A DNA stretch of 64,000 nucleotides, taken from assembly GCA_044226845.1 (NCBI GenBank), contig JBGAGG010000005.1, positions 233,770-297,769 on the forward strand, in the 5' to 3' direction. The DNA comes from JAFDZO01 sp044226845 (GTDB lineage: Bacteria > Bacteroidota > Ignavibacteria > Tepidaquicellales > Tepidaquicellaceae). The notes beneath the pieces are model-generated. The model did no database searches and had not been told where the DNA came from. It saw nothing but the letters and a program-made list of their open reading frames with translations. The stretch's first letter is position 1; each line of letters begins with the position of its first letter. Below are positions 36,823 to 44,698 of this stretch, piece by piece. The position numbers and the translations under genes are program-made.

Positions 36823-37589
36823 TCTCCGAATAGAAAATATACAAGCACACCTAAAGTTACTTCCGTAGCAACTAAAAAGAGAATGGAATAAGTATCGTTA
36901 GATTTCGATTCATCATAGTCGGCAGGATTTTGTGTCTCAAGATATTTGTCGTAGGCATCATTGCCTTTGGATTTGAAATGGAAAGCGCCAAATGTTCCGC
37001 CTGCAACTGCAGCGCCAAGCACGGCAATCAAAGGAAAATTTCTTTTAGTATTAAAGTTAGTATTTTTGTTTTTCCATACGTTATTTTTTGTAACGCCGTT
37101 AGGTGTTAAAGTCTCAACGATGCTATTACCAAATCCGTAGCTATCTATATTGATTGTCTTATCAAAGTAACCTTCCTTTCTCAGAAGAAAATTACCTGTC
37201 AGTTTTTCTTTTGAAAATAATCTTAGCGGAGTGAAACCGTATACGGAATCATTTTTTATTACTGAGGCGTTAGAAGGAATTGTATTTATAAAGTAATCAT
37301 TTCGAAAAATTATAGTAAAGGAAGTATCGCTTTTTAAATCCAGAAAAATAATTTTACTCTCGCTTTCCCATTCTTTCAAAGTACTCCAGTTAAATATTTT
37401 CAAAGTGTAAGATGAAGCTTTTAGCTTATGATTTACAAGGGGAGTTTTACCTATGAGAACAGAATCAATATAAACTTCGTAATTATCCGGAACGCTGTTT
37501 ACAGACAGATAATAGAATGAGGAATCTTTCTGAGAGAAGATATCGGAGGTTAAAAAGAGTAATAATATTAATATAAAAAAATTTTTCAT
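36819..37589 (-). CDS. PEGA-domain exported protein
   Basis: A 256-residue envelope protein. The signal peptide spans about residues 1-19. Two PEGA-like modules follow: VNSVPDNYEVYIDSVLIGKT (about residues 30-70) and NTIPSNASVIKNDSVYGFTP (about 103-145). Near the C-terminus are a Gly/Ala-rich helix (VLGAAVAGGTFGAFHF) and a final hydrophobic segment, so it may be membrane-tethered. It lies 12 bp after the PQQ-propeller lipoprotein gene and is probably cotranscribed. PEGA modules are found in surface-layer proteins and scaffolds; the role here is unknown. Confidence 0.75.
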   Translation of the reverse strand: MKNFFILILLLFLTSDIFSQKDSSFYYLSVNSVPDNYEVYIDSVLIGKTPLVNHKLKASSYTLKIFNWSTLKEWESESKIIFLDLKSDTSFTIIFRNDYFINTIPSNASVIKNDSVYGFTPLRLFSKEKLTGNFLLRKEGYFDKTINIDSYGFGNSIVETLTPNGVTKNNVWKNKNTNFNTKRNFPLIAVLGAAVAGGTFGAFHFKSKGNDAYDKYLETQNPADYDESKSNDTYSILFLVATEVTLGVLVYFLFGD

Positions 37590-37601
37590 TCTTAGAACGA
37601 A

Positions 37602-38747
37602 TTATTTAAAGCAATAAAAATATTTCGGATCACTGCCTACAAGTATATAATCCTTCCATACAACGGCACTTGAACGAACTCTGCCCTCTGTTTTGTATTT
37701 CCAGAGTTCAGCACCGTCTTCTGCACTCAGACAATAGAAATAAAAATCGAATGAGCCTATGAAAATTTTGTTATCCTTTATTAATGGAGAGGCATGTATC
37801 GTACCTTTTGTTTCAAACTTCCAGTTTTCGTTTCCGTCAGTTTCATTTAAGGAATAGATGAATCCGCCTATTGTAGAAATTATAACTTTATCTTTATAAA
37901 ACCCCGGTGAAGAAATAATTTTTGAATTAAAATTCTTTGACCAGATAAGCTTACCTGCTGTATCTAAACAATAAAAATTTTTATCATCAGAGCCGCAATA
38001 AACTTTATTATTATAAACTGAGACATCGGCATAAACAGAGGCATTAGTTTTATATTGCCACAACTCTTTGCCATTAGTAAAATCCAGACAATAAATATTT
38101 CCGTCAGTTGAGCCGATATATACTTTGTTTTCAAAGTATGTCGGTGAATTATAAAATCCGTATTTGAGATTTTTTATTTCATAATTCCACAACTCTTTTC
38201 CGTCAGTAAGGTTTAATTTCACAACTTCACCTTTAGTTGTGCTTACTAAAATATTTTCATTAACAATAATCGGCGATGCCTCTATATTGTATAAATTTTT
38301 CCTCCACATTTCATTTCCTGCTTTTAAATCATAGCAGAGTATTGAGCTCTGCTTATCACCTGCAAAGGTGCATATAATATAATTTTTATAAATCAGCGGA
38401 GTAGAAAATGATGCCTTCCCTAATTTATTAAAGCTGCCGAGGCTTTTTCCGTTAGTAATATTAAGCGCCTGCAGTTCGCCGTTAAGAGTATTTATAAACA
38501 CTGCTCCGTCAGAAGCAGAGATGCTGTTCTTTGATATTCCTGCTTCAAGGCTATATTCCCAAAGCAATTTGAAGGGAGGAGTTAAAACATTTTTCGAATT
38601 GGATATATTTGTTTTCTGCAAGTTCCCGCCGCACATAAGCCAATCCTCATTCTCATTTATTTGTAAAGCCTGATTGAACCGGATTGTATTGCACGAGGAA
38701 AAAATGATAAAGAGGGGAATGAAAAAAATGTATGGTCTGTATCTCAT
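37602..38747 (-). CDS. PQQ-type beta-propeller lipoprotein
   Basis: A 381-residue protein with a lipoprotein signal (about residues 1-19; lipobox FSSC). It carries some seven PQQ/BamB-like propeller blades, each with a 'G..YCLD..G.ELWKYK' pattern such as NIYCLDFTNGKELWQYK and NFYCLDTAGKLIWSK. It lacks catalytic residues of quinoprotein dehydrogenases, so a structural role similar to BamB is more likely. It is the first gene of a two-gene unit with the PEGA gene. The promoter region upstream carries the second cloverleaf element. Confidence 0.82.
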   Translation of the reverse strand: MRYRPYIFFIPLFIIFSSCNTIRFNQALQINENEDWLMCGGNLQKTNISNSKNVLTPPFKLLWEYSLEAGISKNSISASDGAVFINTLNGELQALNITNGKSLGSFNKLGKASFSTPLIYKNYIICTFAGDKQSSILCYDLKAGNEMWRKNLYNIEASPIIVNENILVSTTKGEVVKLNLTDGKELWNYEIKNLKYGFYNSPTYFENKVYIGSTDGNIYCLDFTNGKELWQYKTNASVYADVSVYNNKVYCGSDDKNFYCLDTAGKLIWSKNFNSKIISSPGFYKDKVIISTIGGFIYSLNETDGNENWKFETKGTIHASPLIKDNKIFIGSFDFYFYCLSAEDGAELWKYKTEGRVRSSAVVWKDYILVGSDPKYFYCFK

Positions 38748-38813
38748 TCGGAAGTAAATTATTACAAGGCGGAATTAAAAACAATAGAGAAACAAAAACG
38801 CTTTGGAAGACCT

Positions 38814-38918
38814 TGTGGCGCCGCCCGGACTGGAAGTCCGGAAGCCGCAATTAGAAAAATGAATTCTTCAATTTTCTAATTGCGGTATGTCCCGATTCCA
38901 TCGGGACGCGGCGCCACA
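38814..38918. repeat. Cloverleaf inverted-repeat element, copy 2
   Basis: An 11-bp closing stem (38814-38824 with 38908-38918, core GGCGCCGC) encloses three hairpins, all with 3-base loops. Arm 1 pairs CCGGACT at 38825-38831 with 38835-38841. Arm 2 pairs 38845-38863 with 38867-38885, 19 bp with one A-A mismatch and loop TTC. Arm 3 pairs GTCCCGAT at 38889-38896 with 38900-38907. It has the same plan and length (105 bp) as copy 1 at 24286-24390. Confidence 0.85.
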
Positions 38919-38931
38919 TCCGCACTATATA

Positions 38932-38954
38932 CCCCCTCCTCAATAAGGAGGGGG
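38932..38954. repeat. GC-rich hairpin repeat
   Basis: CCCCCTCCT (38932-38940) pairs with AGGAGGGGG (38946-38954) around a 5-base loop. A further G run follows. No T tract, so it is not a standard terminator. It lies 13 bp after the cloverleaf element. Confidence 0.7.
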
Positions 38955-39075
38955 CGGGGGGTAGTTAATAAAAGATTAATTCTTTAAAGTTTTTACTCTA
39001 CTGAAATTTTACTCTAAGATAATACATTTAACTTAATTTATAATAGAGGTATATTTATTAAATTTCTTCTTTAAA

Positions 39076-40218
39076 ATGAAAATAGGAATTACCTGTTATC
39101 CAACCTACGGCGGCAGCGGAGTTGTAGCCACCGAGCTTGGCAAATCTCTCGCGCTCCGCGGTCATGAAATCCACTTTATTTCTTATGCAATGCCGATGCG
39201 CCTCAGTGCCTTCGTTGAAAATATTTTTTATCACGAAGTAGAGATAAATAATTATCCGCTTTTTGAATTTCCGTTATACAGCATTGCTCTTGCAAGCAAG
39301 ATGGTTGAAGTCGCAAAGTTTCATGAGATTGATTTAGTCCACGCTCACTATGCAATACCTCACGCAACGAGCGCTTTTCTTGCACGAGAAATTATAAAAA
39401 GTCAGAACGGAAATATTAAGAATATAAAATTTATTACTACGCTTCACGGAACGGATATTACACTTACAGGACTTGAGCCTAGTTTTCTCCCCACTATGAA
39501 ATTCAGCATTGAACAGTCGGACGGAGTTACAGCAGTTTCACAATATTTAAAAGATAAGACACTTTCTAATTATAAAATTGTAAAAGACATTGAAGTCATT
39601 CCAAACTTTATTGATGTTGAAAAATATAAACGTCTCGATGATAAAGAAAATAAATGCTTCAGAAAAAACTATGCTCCGGAAGGCGAGAAAATTTTAATTC
39701 ATATTTCGAATTTTCGCCCTTTAAAGCGTGTGCCTGAAGTTGTTAAGATTTTTAACGAAGTAAATAAAAAAGTGCCTTCGAGATTAATTCTTGTCGGAGA
39801 CGGACCTGACAGAGGGGAGTGCGAAAGACTCGCGCGCGAACTGGATATTTTTGATAAAATAAAATTTCTCGGAAAGCAGACAGAGCTTGTCGAGCTTCTT
39901 TCTATAGCAGATTTATTCATTATGCCTTCGCAATCGGAAAGCTTCGGGCTCTCTGCATTGGAAGCAATGAGCTGCGGAGTTCCGGTTATTTCGTCCAGTG
40001 TCGGCGGATTGCCGGAGTTAAATCTTCATGGTGAAACAGGTTACATTGCTGAAATAGGAGATGTGGACAGAATGGCAAGATATGCAATTGAACTGCTTAC
40101 ATTACCGAAAAGATATGAACTCTTTGCAAAAAATGCACGTGCTCGCGCTGAATATTTTCAGGAAGATAACATCGTCCCGATGTATGAAAAATATTATGAA
40201 AAAGTGTTGAACACTTGA
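39076..40218 (+). CDS. bshA: N-acetyl-alpha-D-glucosaminyl L-malate synthase (bacillithiol synthesis)
   Basis: BshA is a GT4 glycosyltransferase that joins UDP-GlcNAc and L-malate in the first step of bacillithiol synthesis. The 380-residue length and the opening KIGITCYPTYGGSGVVATEL are diagnostic. HAHYAIPHATSAFLA, TTLHGTDITLTG, ISNFRPLKRV and the C-terminal SESFGLSALEAMSCGVPV complete the family pattern. Other bacillithiol genes in the window are the bacilliredoxin at 43416 and a broken bshB1 at 50279. A perfect 12-bp-arm hairpin lies just after the stop codon. Confidence 0.95.
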   Translation: MKIGITCYPTYGGSGVVATELGKSLALRGHEIHFISYAMPMRLSAFVENIFYHEVEINNYPLFEFPLYSIALASKMVEVAKFHEIDLVHAHYAIPHATSAFLAREIIKSQNGNIKNIKFITTLHGTDITLTGLEPSFLPTMKFSIEQSDGVTAVSQYLKDKTLSNYKIVKDIEVIPNFIDVEKYKRLDDKENKCFRKNYAPEGEKILIHISNFRPLKRVPEVVKIFNEVNKKVPSRLILVGDGPDRGECERLARELDIFDKIKFLGKQTELVELLSIADLFIMPSQSESFGLSALEAMSCGVPVISSSVGGLPELNLHGETGYIAEIGDVDRMARYAIELLTLPKRYELFAKNARARAEYFQEDNIVPMYEKYYEKVLNT

Positions 40219-40224
40219 CATCCT

Positions 40225-40250
40225 CGTTACGAAGCTCCAGCTTCGTAACG
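40225..40250. repeat. Perfect hairpin (12-bp arms)
   Basis: CGTTACGAAGCT (40225-40236) pairs with AGCTTCGTAACG (40239-40250) with only two bases between. Purines follow on the + strand (TAAAGAGAAA), so it is not an intrinsic terminator. It is likely another dispersed palindromic unit. Confidence 0.75.
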
Positions 40251-40324
40251 TAAAGAGAAAACTGCAAATTAACCGTATTTTATTTGTTTATTGAATGTTC
40301 TTTGAATAAAAATTATATTTAGGT

Positions 40325-41023
40325 GTGAAAGACTATCTGGCAGAGAACTTAAAACTGCTAAAAAACGATATATTTGAGGTTTGTAAAAGGGTAGGGCGCG
40401 ATGTAAACGAGATAAAGCTTATTGCTGTAAGCAAAACTTTTCCTGTTGAAGATATCCAAACGGTTCTTAACGCCGGTCACATAGATTTCGGCGAGAACAA
40501 GCCGCAGGAAATGAAAGAGAAGCATGATGCGCTTCACGATAAGAATATCCGGTGGCATATGATTGGCCATTTACAGACCAACAAAGTAAAATATATAGCC
40601 GATTACGTTTATTTAATTCACAGTGTTGATAGTGAAAAGCTTGCAGAAGAGATCCAGAAGCAGGCAGAAAAAAGAAATAAAGTTTTAGATGTTCTGGTTC
40701 AGGTAAATACAAGTGATGAGATGCAGAAATCCGGAGTCGACCCTGATAAAGCCGAAAAGCTTTGCAGATTCGTATCAAGCTTAGTAAATGTGCGTTTGTG
40801 CGGACTTATGACTATAGGAAAATTTACCGATGATAAAAATATTATCAGAGGGAATTTTAAGGATTTAAAGAATCTTTACAACGAACTGAAACCCGCATTC
40901 CCCGATTTTAAATATTTATCAATGGGAATGACTTCAGACTACGATATAGCAATTGAAGAAGGCGCAAACCTTCTGAGAATCGGAAGTGCGATTTTCGGCA
41001 AAAGAGAGTACGAAATTACGTAG
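40325..41023 (+). CDS. YggS-family PLP-binding protein (PLP homeostasis)
   Basis: A 232-residue single-domain PLP-binding barrel protein, the normal length. The PLP lysine is Lys37 in KLIAVSKTFP. FGENKPQEMKEKHDAL, RWHMIGHLQTNKVKYI and YLSMGMTSDYDIAIEEGANL are the conserved family segments. These proteins have no known enzyme activity and are needed for vitamin B6 and amino-acid homeostasis. In many bacteria yggS is near cell-division genes, and here a DivIVA gene follows 27 bp later. The start is GTG at 40325. Confidence 0.93.
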   Translation: MKDYLAENLKLLKNDIFEVCKRVGRDVNEIKLIAVSKTFPVEDIQTVLNAGHIDFGENKPQEMKEKHDALHDKNIRWHMIGHLQTNKVKYIADYVYLIHSVDSEKLAEEIQKQAEKRNKVLDVLVQVNTSDEMQKSGVDPDKAEKLCRFVSSLVNVRLCGLMTIGKFTDDKNIIRGNFKDLKNLYNELKPAFPDFKYLSMGMTSDYDIAIEEGANLLRIGSAIFGKREYEIT

Positions 41024-41050
41024 TTCATTCTACAATTTAAAATTTAATTT

Positions 41051-41668
41051 ATGAACATTAAAGCTGCTGAAATAAGGAAGAAAGATTTTAAAAAATCTTT
41101 CCGCGGTTACGACCCTAACGAAGTGGAAGCTTTTTTAGATACAGTGAGCTCTCACTATGAAAAGCTTGTGCTCGAAATAGCAACTTTAAACAACAGAATT
41201 AAATCCCTTACTTCCGATATAGAAGTTTATAAAGAGAACGAAGTCAATTTACAAAAAGCGATTGTCCGTGCCCAGGATATAGGCGAAGAGATTTTAGAGA
41301 ACTCAAAAAAACGCGCGCAGAATATTGTCCGCGAAGCAGAATTAAATGCGCAAAAAGTAAAACAGAATTTTGAAGAAGATATAATGAATCAGCGTGCAGA
41401 GCTTGAAGAGATAAAGCTGAAAAATGACAAGATGATTGAAGATACGAAAATGTTTTTAATGGATAAACTTACAGAGCTTGAAGATTACATCAAGAATAAA
41501 AGAATTTACAAAATGGAACTTGCAAATCCGAAGATGTTAGATGCAGAAGAAAAGACCGATATAGAAATTTCACCGACAGAAAAAATCACAGTCAATACAG
41601 CAGCAGGCAATCTCACAGATTTCGGTCTGACCTCCAGACCTTTCGACGAGAACTTCGAAGTAAAATAA
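41051..41668 (+). CDS. DivIVA-domain protein
   Basis: A 205-residue coiled-coil protein. The N-terminal DivIVA membrane-binding motif is IRKKDFKKSFRGYDPNEVEA, followed by FLDTVSSHYEKL. Long coiled coils span about residues 30-155, and a less ordered tail follows. DivIVA proteins sense curved membranes and organise poles or division sites. It follows yggS, a neighbourhood also seen in Gram-positive division clusters. A terminator at 41692-41730 ends the unit. Confidence 0.88.
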   Translation: MNIKAAEIRKKDFKKSFRGYDPNEVEAFLDTVSSHYEKLVLEIATLNNRIKSLTSDIEVYKENEVNLQKAIVRAQDIGEEILENSKKRAQNIVREAELNAQKVKQNFEEDIMNQRAELEEIKLKNDKMIEDTKMFLMDKLTELEDYIKNKRIYKMELANPKMLDAEEKTDIEISPTEKITVNTAAGNLTDFGLTSRPFDENFEVK

Positions 41669-41691
41669 TTTTTTCAATTAGAATTTTTTAA

Positions 41692-41730
41692 GATCGACCT
41701 GATAGCATTATACTGTCAGGTCTATTTTTT
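41692..41730 (+). terminator. Rho-independent terminator after divIVA
   Basis: GACCTGATA (41696-41704) pairs with TGTCAGGTC (41714-41722), with one wobble, followed by TATTTTTT. It separates the yggS-divIVA unit from the purine nucleoside phosphorylase gene. Confidence 0.8.
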
Positions 41731-41744
41731 AGAAACGTATAGCA

Positions 41745-42545
41745 ATGAACTTTAGACATACTGAAGCTTTAGATTACATTAAAAAAATCGCAGGCGATAA
41801 ATATGATGTAGGTATTATTCTTGGTACAGGCCTGGGCGGACTTGTAAAAGAAATAAAAATAAAACACGCAATTCCATATTCCGATATTCCGAATTTCCCC
41901 GTATCAACAGTAGAATCCCATTCAGGTAAATTAATTTTCGGAGAGCTCTCAGGAAAAAAAATCGTTGCAATGCAGGGCAGATTCCACTACTACGAAGGGT
42001 ATTCCCATGCAGATGTAGTATTTCCCGTTTTGGTATTACATGCCCTTGGTATAAAATCTCTGCTTGTATCAAATGCATGCGGAGGATTAAATCCCACTTT
42101 CAGAAGAACTGATTTAATGATAATCTCCGGTCATATTAATATGCATCACACTTCTCCATTGATAAATTTTCAGGGGAAGGGCGTAGAACGCGCACAAAAT
42201 TTTTACTCTAAAAAATTAATTAAGCTTGCAGAAGATATTGCACTTGAAAACGGAATCGATGTTCAGAAAGGTGTTTATCTTGTTGTACAGGGACCGAATC
42301 TTGAAACTGTAGCTGAATATAGAATGGTTCGCAAGCTCGGCGGAGATGTCGTAGGCATGTCCACCGTTCCTGAAGTTCTTGCAGCTGCTGAACTCGGTGT
42401 TGAATGTCTCGGACTATCTATTATAACAGATGAAGGTTTTCCTGACACATTAAAAGTTGCTTCACACCATGAAATTGTTGAAGCTGCTAACTTAGCTGAA
42501 CCTAAATTAACTTTATTAACAAAAAAATTAGTTGAGAGACTTTAA
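41745..42545 (+). CDS. punA: Purine nucleoside phosphorylase (class I)
   Basis: The enzyme splits purine nucleosides with phosphate to free base and (deoxy)ribose 1-phosphate. All class-I (trimeric) motifs are intact: phosphate-binding GTGLG (residues 27-31), Arg79-x-His81 in QGRFHYYEGY, NACGGLNP (110-117), GPNLETVAEYRM with the substrate glutamate, and VVGMSTVPE. At 266 residues it is normal. The residue after TT/SIIT is aspartate (TDEGF) instead of the asparagine of mammalian PNP, which can change base preference. A degenerate second copy follows 34 bp downstream. Confidence 0.95.
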   Translation: MNFRHTEALDYIKKIAGDKYDVGIILGTGLGGLVKEIKIKHAIPYSDIPNFPVSTVESHSGKLIFGELSGKKIVAMQGRFHYYEGYSHADVVFPVLVLHALGIKSLLVSNACGGLNPTFRRTDLMIISGHINMHHTSPLINFQGKGVERAQNFYSKKLIKLAEDIALENGIDVQKGVYLVVQGPNLETVAEYRMVRKLGGDVVGMSTVPEVLAAAELGVECLGLSIITDEGFPDTLKVASHHEIVEAANLAEPKLTLLTKKLVERL

Positions 42546-42579
42546 CCATTCTCAGCAATTATAGAAAATACAAAACCAA

Positions 42580-43416
42580 ATGACTGAACAAAGAGAAAGA
42601 ATAAAGCAATCAGTTGATTATATAAAAAGTATGATGCCGAAGGGCTTTTCTGCAGATACTGCTATCTACACAGAAGAAAATTTCAATATCAGCGATTTAA
42701 AAGAAATCGGCAAAATAAAAGCATCTGATATTCCTCCTGCATTTGAAGGCGGAAACAACCAAACCTCAAAATTTATTTTCGGAAAGTTAAACGGGAAAAA
42801 TGTAATTGTAGTTAAAGGAAGATTCCATTTTTACGACGGATATAAAATGAGAGATATCGGACACGTTATTTACGTTTTAAAATCTCTTGGTGTTAAAAAA
42901 TTAATAACAGTTGATGAAGTCGGACATTTAAACCCAAGATTTTCTACTGGAGAAATTGCCTTAGTGTACGATCATATAAATCTTATGGGAGATAATCCTC
43001 TTATCGGTAAAAATGATGATGAGCTTGGTGTAAGATTTCCGGATATGAGCAATGCCTACGATAAAAATCTTTATGCAAAAGTTTTTAAAGTCCTGCAGGA
43101 TAATAAAGTAAGAATTAATGAAGCAATATATGTCGGCACCACAGGACCTGAAAGCGAAACCGATGCCGAAGCAAGATTCTACAGAGAGATTGGCGGAGAT
43201 GTAGTCGGCTACTCTACTGCTGCAGAAAATATCACTGCTGTTCACTGCGGATTGAAACACGTTGCATTAGGGTTAATTACCCGTGATTTAGTTGCTGATA
43301 AGATGATGGAAGATTCAAGAAATGATGCGGAACGAACTAAAGACAGGAAAAAAGCGTTATCAACTTCGTCTGCTTTAGCAGGGAAACTTATAAAGGACAT
43401 TGTCAAAAACATTTAA
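42580..43416 (+). CDS. Degenerate purine nucleoside phosphorylase paralog
   Basis: A 278-residue protein homologous along its whole length to the PNP just upstream. Several active-site blocks have changed: the GTGLG phosphate loop is replaced by IYTEENF (about residues 29-35), NACGGLNP by VDEVGHLNP (111-119) and VVGMSTVPE by VVGYSTAAE. The GRFHFYDGY block (80-88) and GPESETDAEARF remain. The frame is intact and its stop overlaps the next start (TAATG), so it is under translation control rather than decaying. It may have a new substrate or act as a regulatory partner of the active enzyme. Both are inference. Confidence 0.85.
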   Translation: MTEQRERIKQSVDYIKSMMPKGFSADTAIYTEENFNISDLKEIGKIKASDIPPAFEGGNNQTSKFIFGKLNGKNVIVVKGRFHFYDGYKMRDIGHVIYVLKSLGVKKLITVDEVGHLNPRFSTGEIALVYDHINLMGDNPLIGKNDDELGVRFPDMSNAYDKNLYAKVFKVLQDNKVRINEAIYVGTTGPESETDAEARFYREIGGDVVGYSTAAENITAVHCGLKHVALGLITRDLVADKMMEDSRNDAERTKDRKKALSTSSALAGKLIKDIVKNI

Positions 43417-43763
43417 TGAATTGGAAACTATTAATTACTGAAGAAGAGATACAAAAATTAGTTGAACAAAGCGAAACAAAACCGGTTTTAATTTTTAAAT
43501 ACAGTGGAAGATGCTCTATCTGCGATAGAGTGCAGGATATACTTGAATCTGAATGGAGCGAAAACGAATCTGCAAACGAAGAAAAAATTATTCCTTATTT
43601 TCTTGACCTGATTAAATATAGAAATGTATCTAATGCTGTCGCAAGAAAATTTAATGTGATGCACGAGTCTCCTCAGGTACTTGTAATTAAGAATGGCAAA
43701 AGTATTTACGATGATTCGCATGGCCACATAAGATTAGATGAAATTTTAAAATCAACAAACTAA
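43416..43763 (+). CDS. ytxJ: Bacilliredoxin of the YtxJ/BrxC family
   Basis: A 115-residue thioredoxin-fold protein that removes bacillithiol from oxidised proteins. PVLIFKYSGRCSICDRVQDI, DLIKYRNVSNAVARKFNV and HESPQVLVIKNG match the YtxJ family. Where many members have a single active cysteine, this one has a CxxC (Cys33 and Cys36), which would allow an intramolecular disulfide. It starts at the ATG overlapping the stop of the degenerate PNP gene by one base. It fits with bshA in the same region. Confidence 0.9.
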   Translation: MNWKLLITEEEIQKLVEQSETKPVLIFKYSGRCSICDRVQDILESEWSENESANEEKIIPYFLDLIKYRNVSNAVARKFNVMHESPQVLVIKNGKSIYDDSHGHIRLDEILKSTN

Positions 43764-43784
43764 AAAGTTTAACATAATAATTTT

Positions 43785-44657
43785 ATGGAAACAAGATTAG
43801 CAATCCCAAAGATGTACAAGCTATTCATAGGCGGAAAATTTGCCCGTACAGAATCTGAACGTTACCTTGAAGTTTTTGATGCAGATAATAATAAACTTTG
43901 TAATATATCCCGTTCATCAAGAAAAGATGTTCGCAATGCCGTTGTAGCTGCAAGAGCAGGATTCGCATCGTGGAACAGCAAAACTCCCTTTGAAAGAGGA
44001 CAGATCTTTTACCGCCTGGCTGAAATGCTTGAAAGCGGGGTTGGAAAATTTGTTGATGAAATTATTATATCTACCGGCTGCACTCCACAGCAGGCTTGTG
44101 ATGAAGTAAGCGTTGCAATCGATAGAATTATTTTTTACGCAGGTCTTTGTGATAAATATGTACAGCTATCGGGAACAGTAAATCCTGTGCAGGCAGGATA
44201 TTTTAATTTCTCTATCCCTGAACCTACAGGAATTGTAGGAATTATTTTACCGGATACATTAAGCTTTTTACCAATGATTTCAAGAATTCTTCCTGTGCTT
44301 GCATCGGGAAATTCATGTATCATTCTTGCGAACGAAAAATATCCGCTGCCTGCATTGAGCTTCTCTGAAGTTATTGCAACCAGCGATTTTCCTTCGGGAT
44401 CAATAAACATTCTTACCGGTTCTAAAAAAGAATTAGTATCGCATCTTGCAGGGCACATGGATGTAAATGCCATCGATTACGCTGCCGACGGAACGGATTA
44501 CAAAAAACAAATCCAGGAACTCTGCGCAAATAACGTAAAGCGCGGAAATTATATTCCTGCTGACTGGGACTGGTACAATGATGAACTCAATGAAACTGTT
44601 AAAGACATTGAGAAGTTTACAGAAACAAAGACAGTCTGGCATACAATGGGCAACTAA
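43785..44657 (+). CDS. Truncated aldehyde dehydrogenase-like protein (no catalytic domain)
   Basis: A 290-residue protein matching the N-terminal NAD-binding half of aldehyde dehydrogenases: YKLFIGGKFARTESERYLEV, ARAGFASWNSKTPFERGQIF, and EPTGIVGIILPDT in place of the usual PxGVxxxIxPWN. The family's ELGG glutamate and catalytic cysteine regions are absent; after ~residue 235 the sequence ends in a short tail (TETKTVWHTMGN). It is about 190 residues shorter than the family norm but has an intact start and stop. A short ALDH-like gene near a PNP gene also occurs in some actinobacteria, as far as I recall, suggesting a conserved non-catalytic protein rather than a fragment. Confidence 0.78.
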   Translation: METRLAIPKMYKLFIGGKFARTESERYLEVFDADNNKLCNISRSSRKDVRNAVVAARAGFASWNSKTPFERGQIFYRLAEMLESGVGKFVDEIIISTGCTPQQACDEVSVAIDRIIFYAGLCDKYVQLSGTVNPVQAGYFNFSIPEPTGIVGIILPDTLSFLPMISRILPVLASGNSCIILANEKYPLPALSFSEVIATSDFPSGSINILTGSKKELVSHLAGHMDVNAIDYAADGTDYKKQIQELCANNVKRGNYIPADWDWYNDELNETVKDIEKFTETKTVWHTMGN

Positions 44658-44698
44658 CCAAAGTTTTAACTATTAACACCTTCTTTTTATAAATTAAT

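Larger units (their letters stand above)
38748..39075. other. Divergent intergenic region with hairpin elements
   Basis: This 328-bp region must hold the promoters of the PQQ-propeller gene (-) and bshA (+). Much of it is occupied by the cloverleaf element (38814-38918) and a GC-rich hairpin (38932-38954). The remaining ~120 bp before bshA are AT-rich without an assignable box. Confidence 0.6.
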
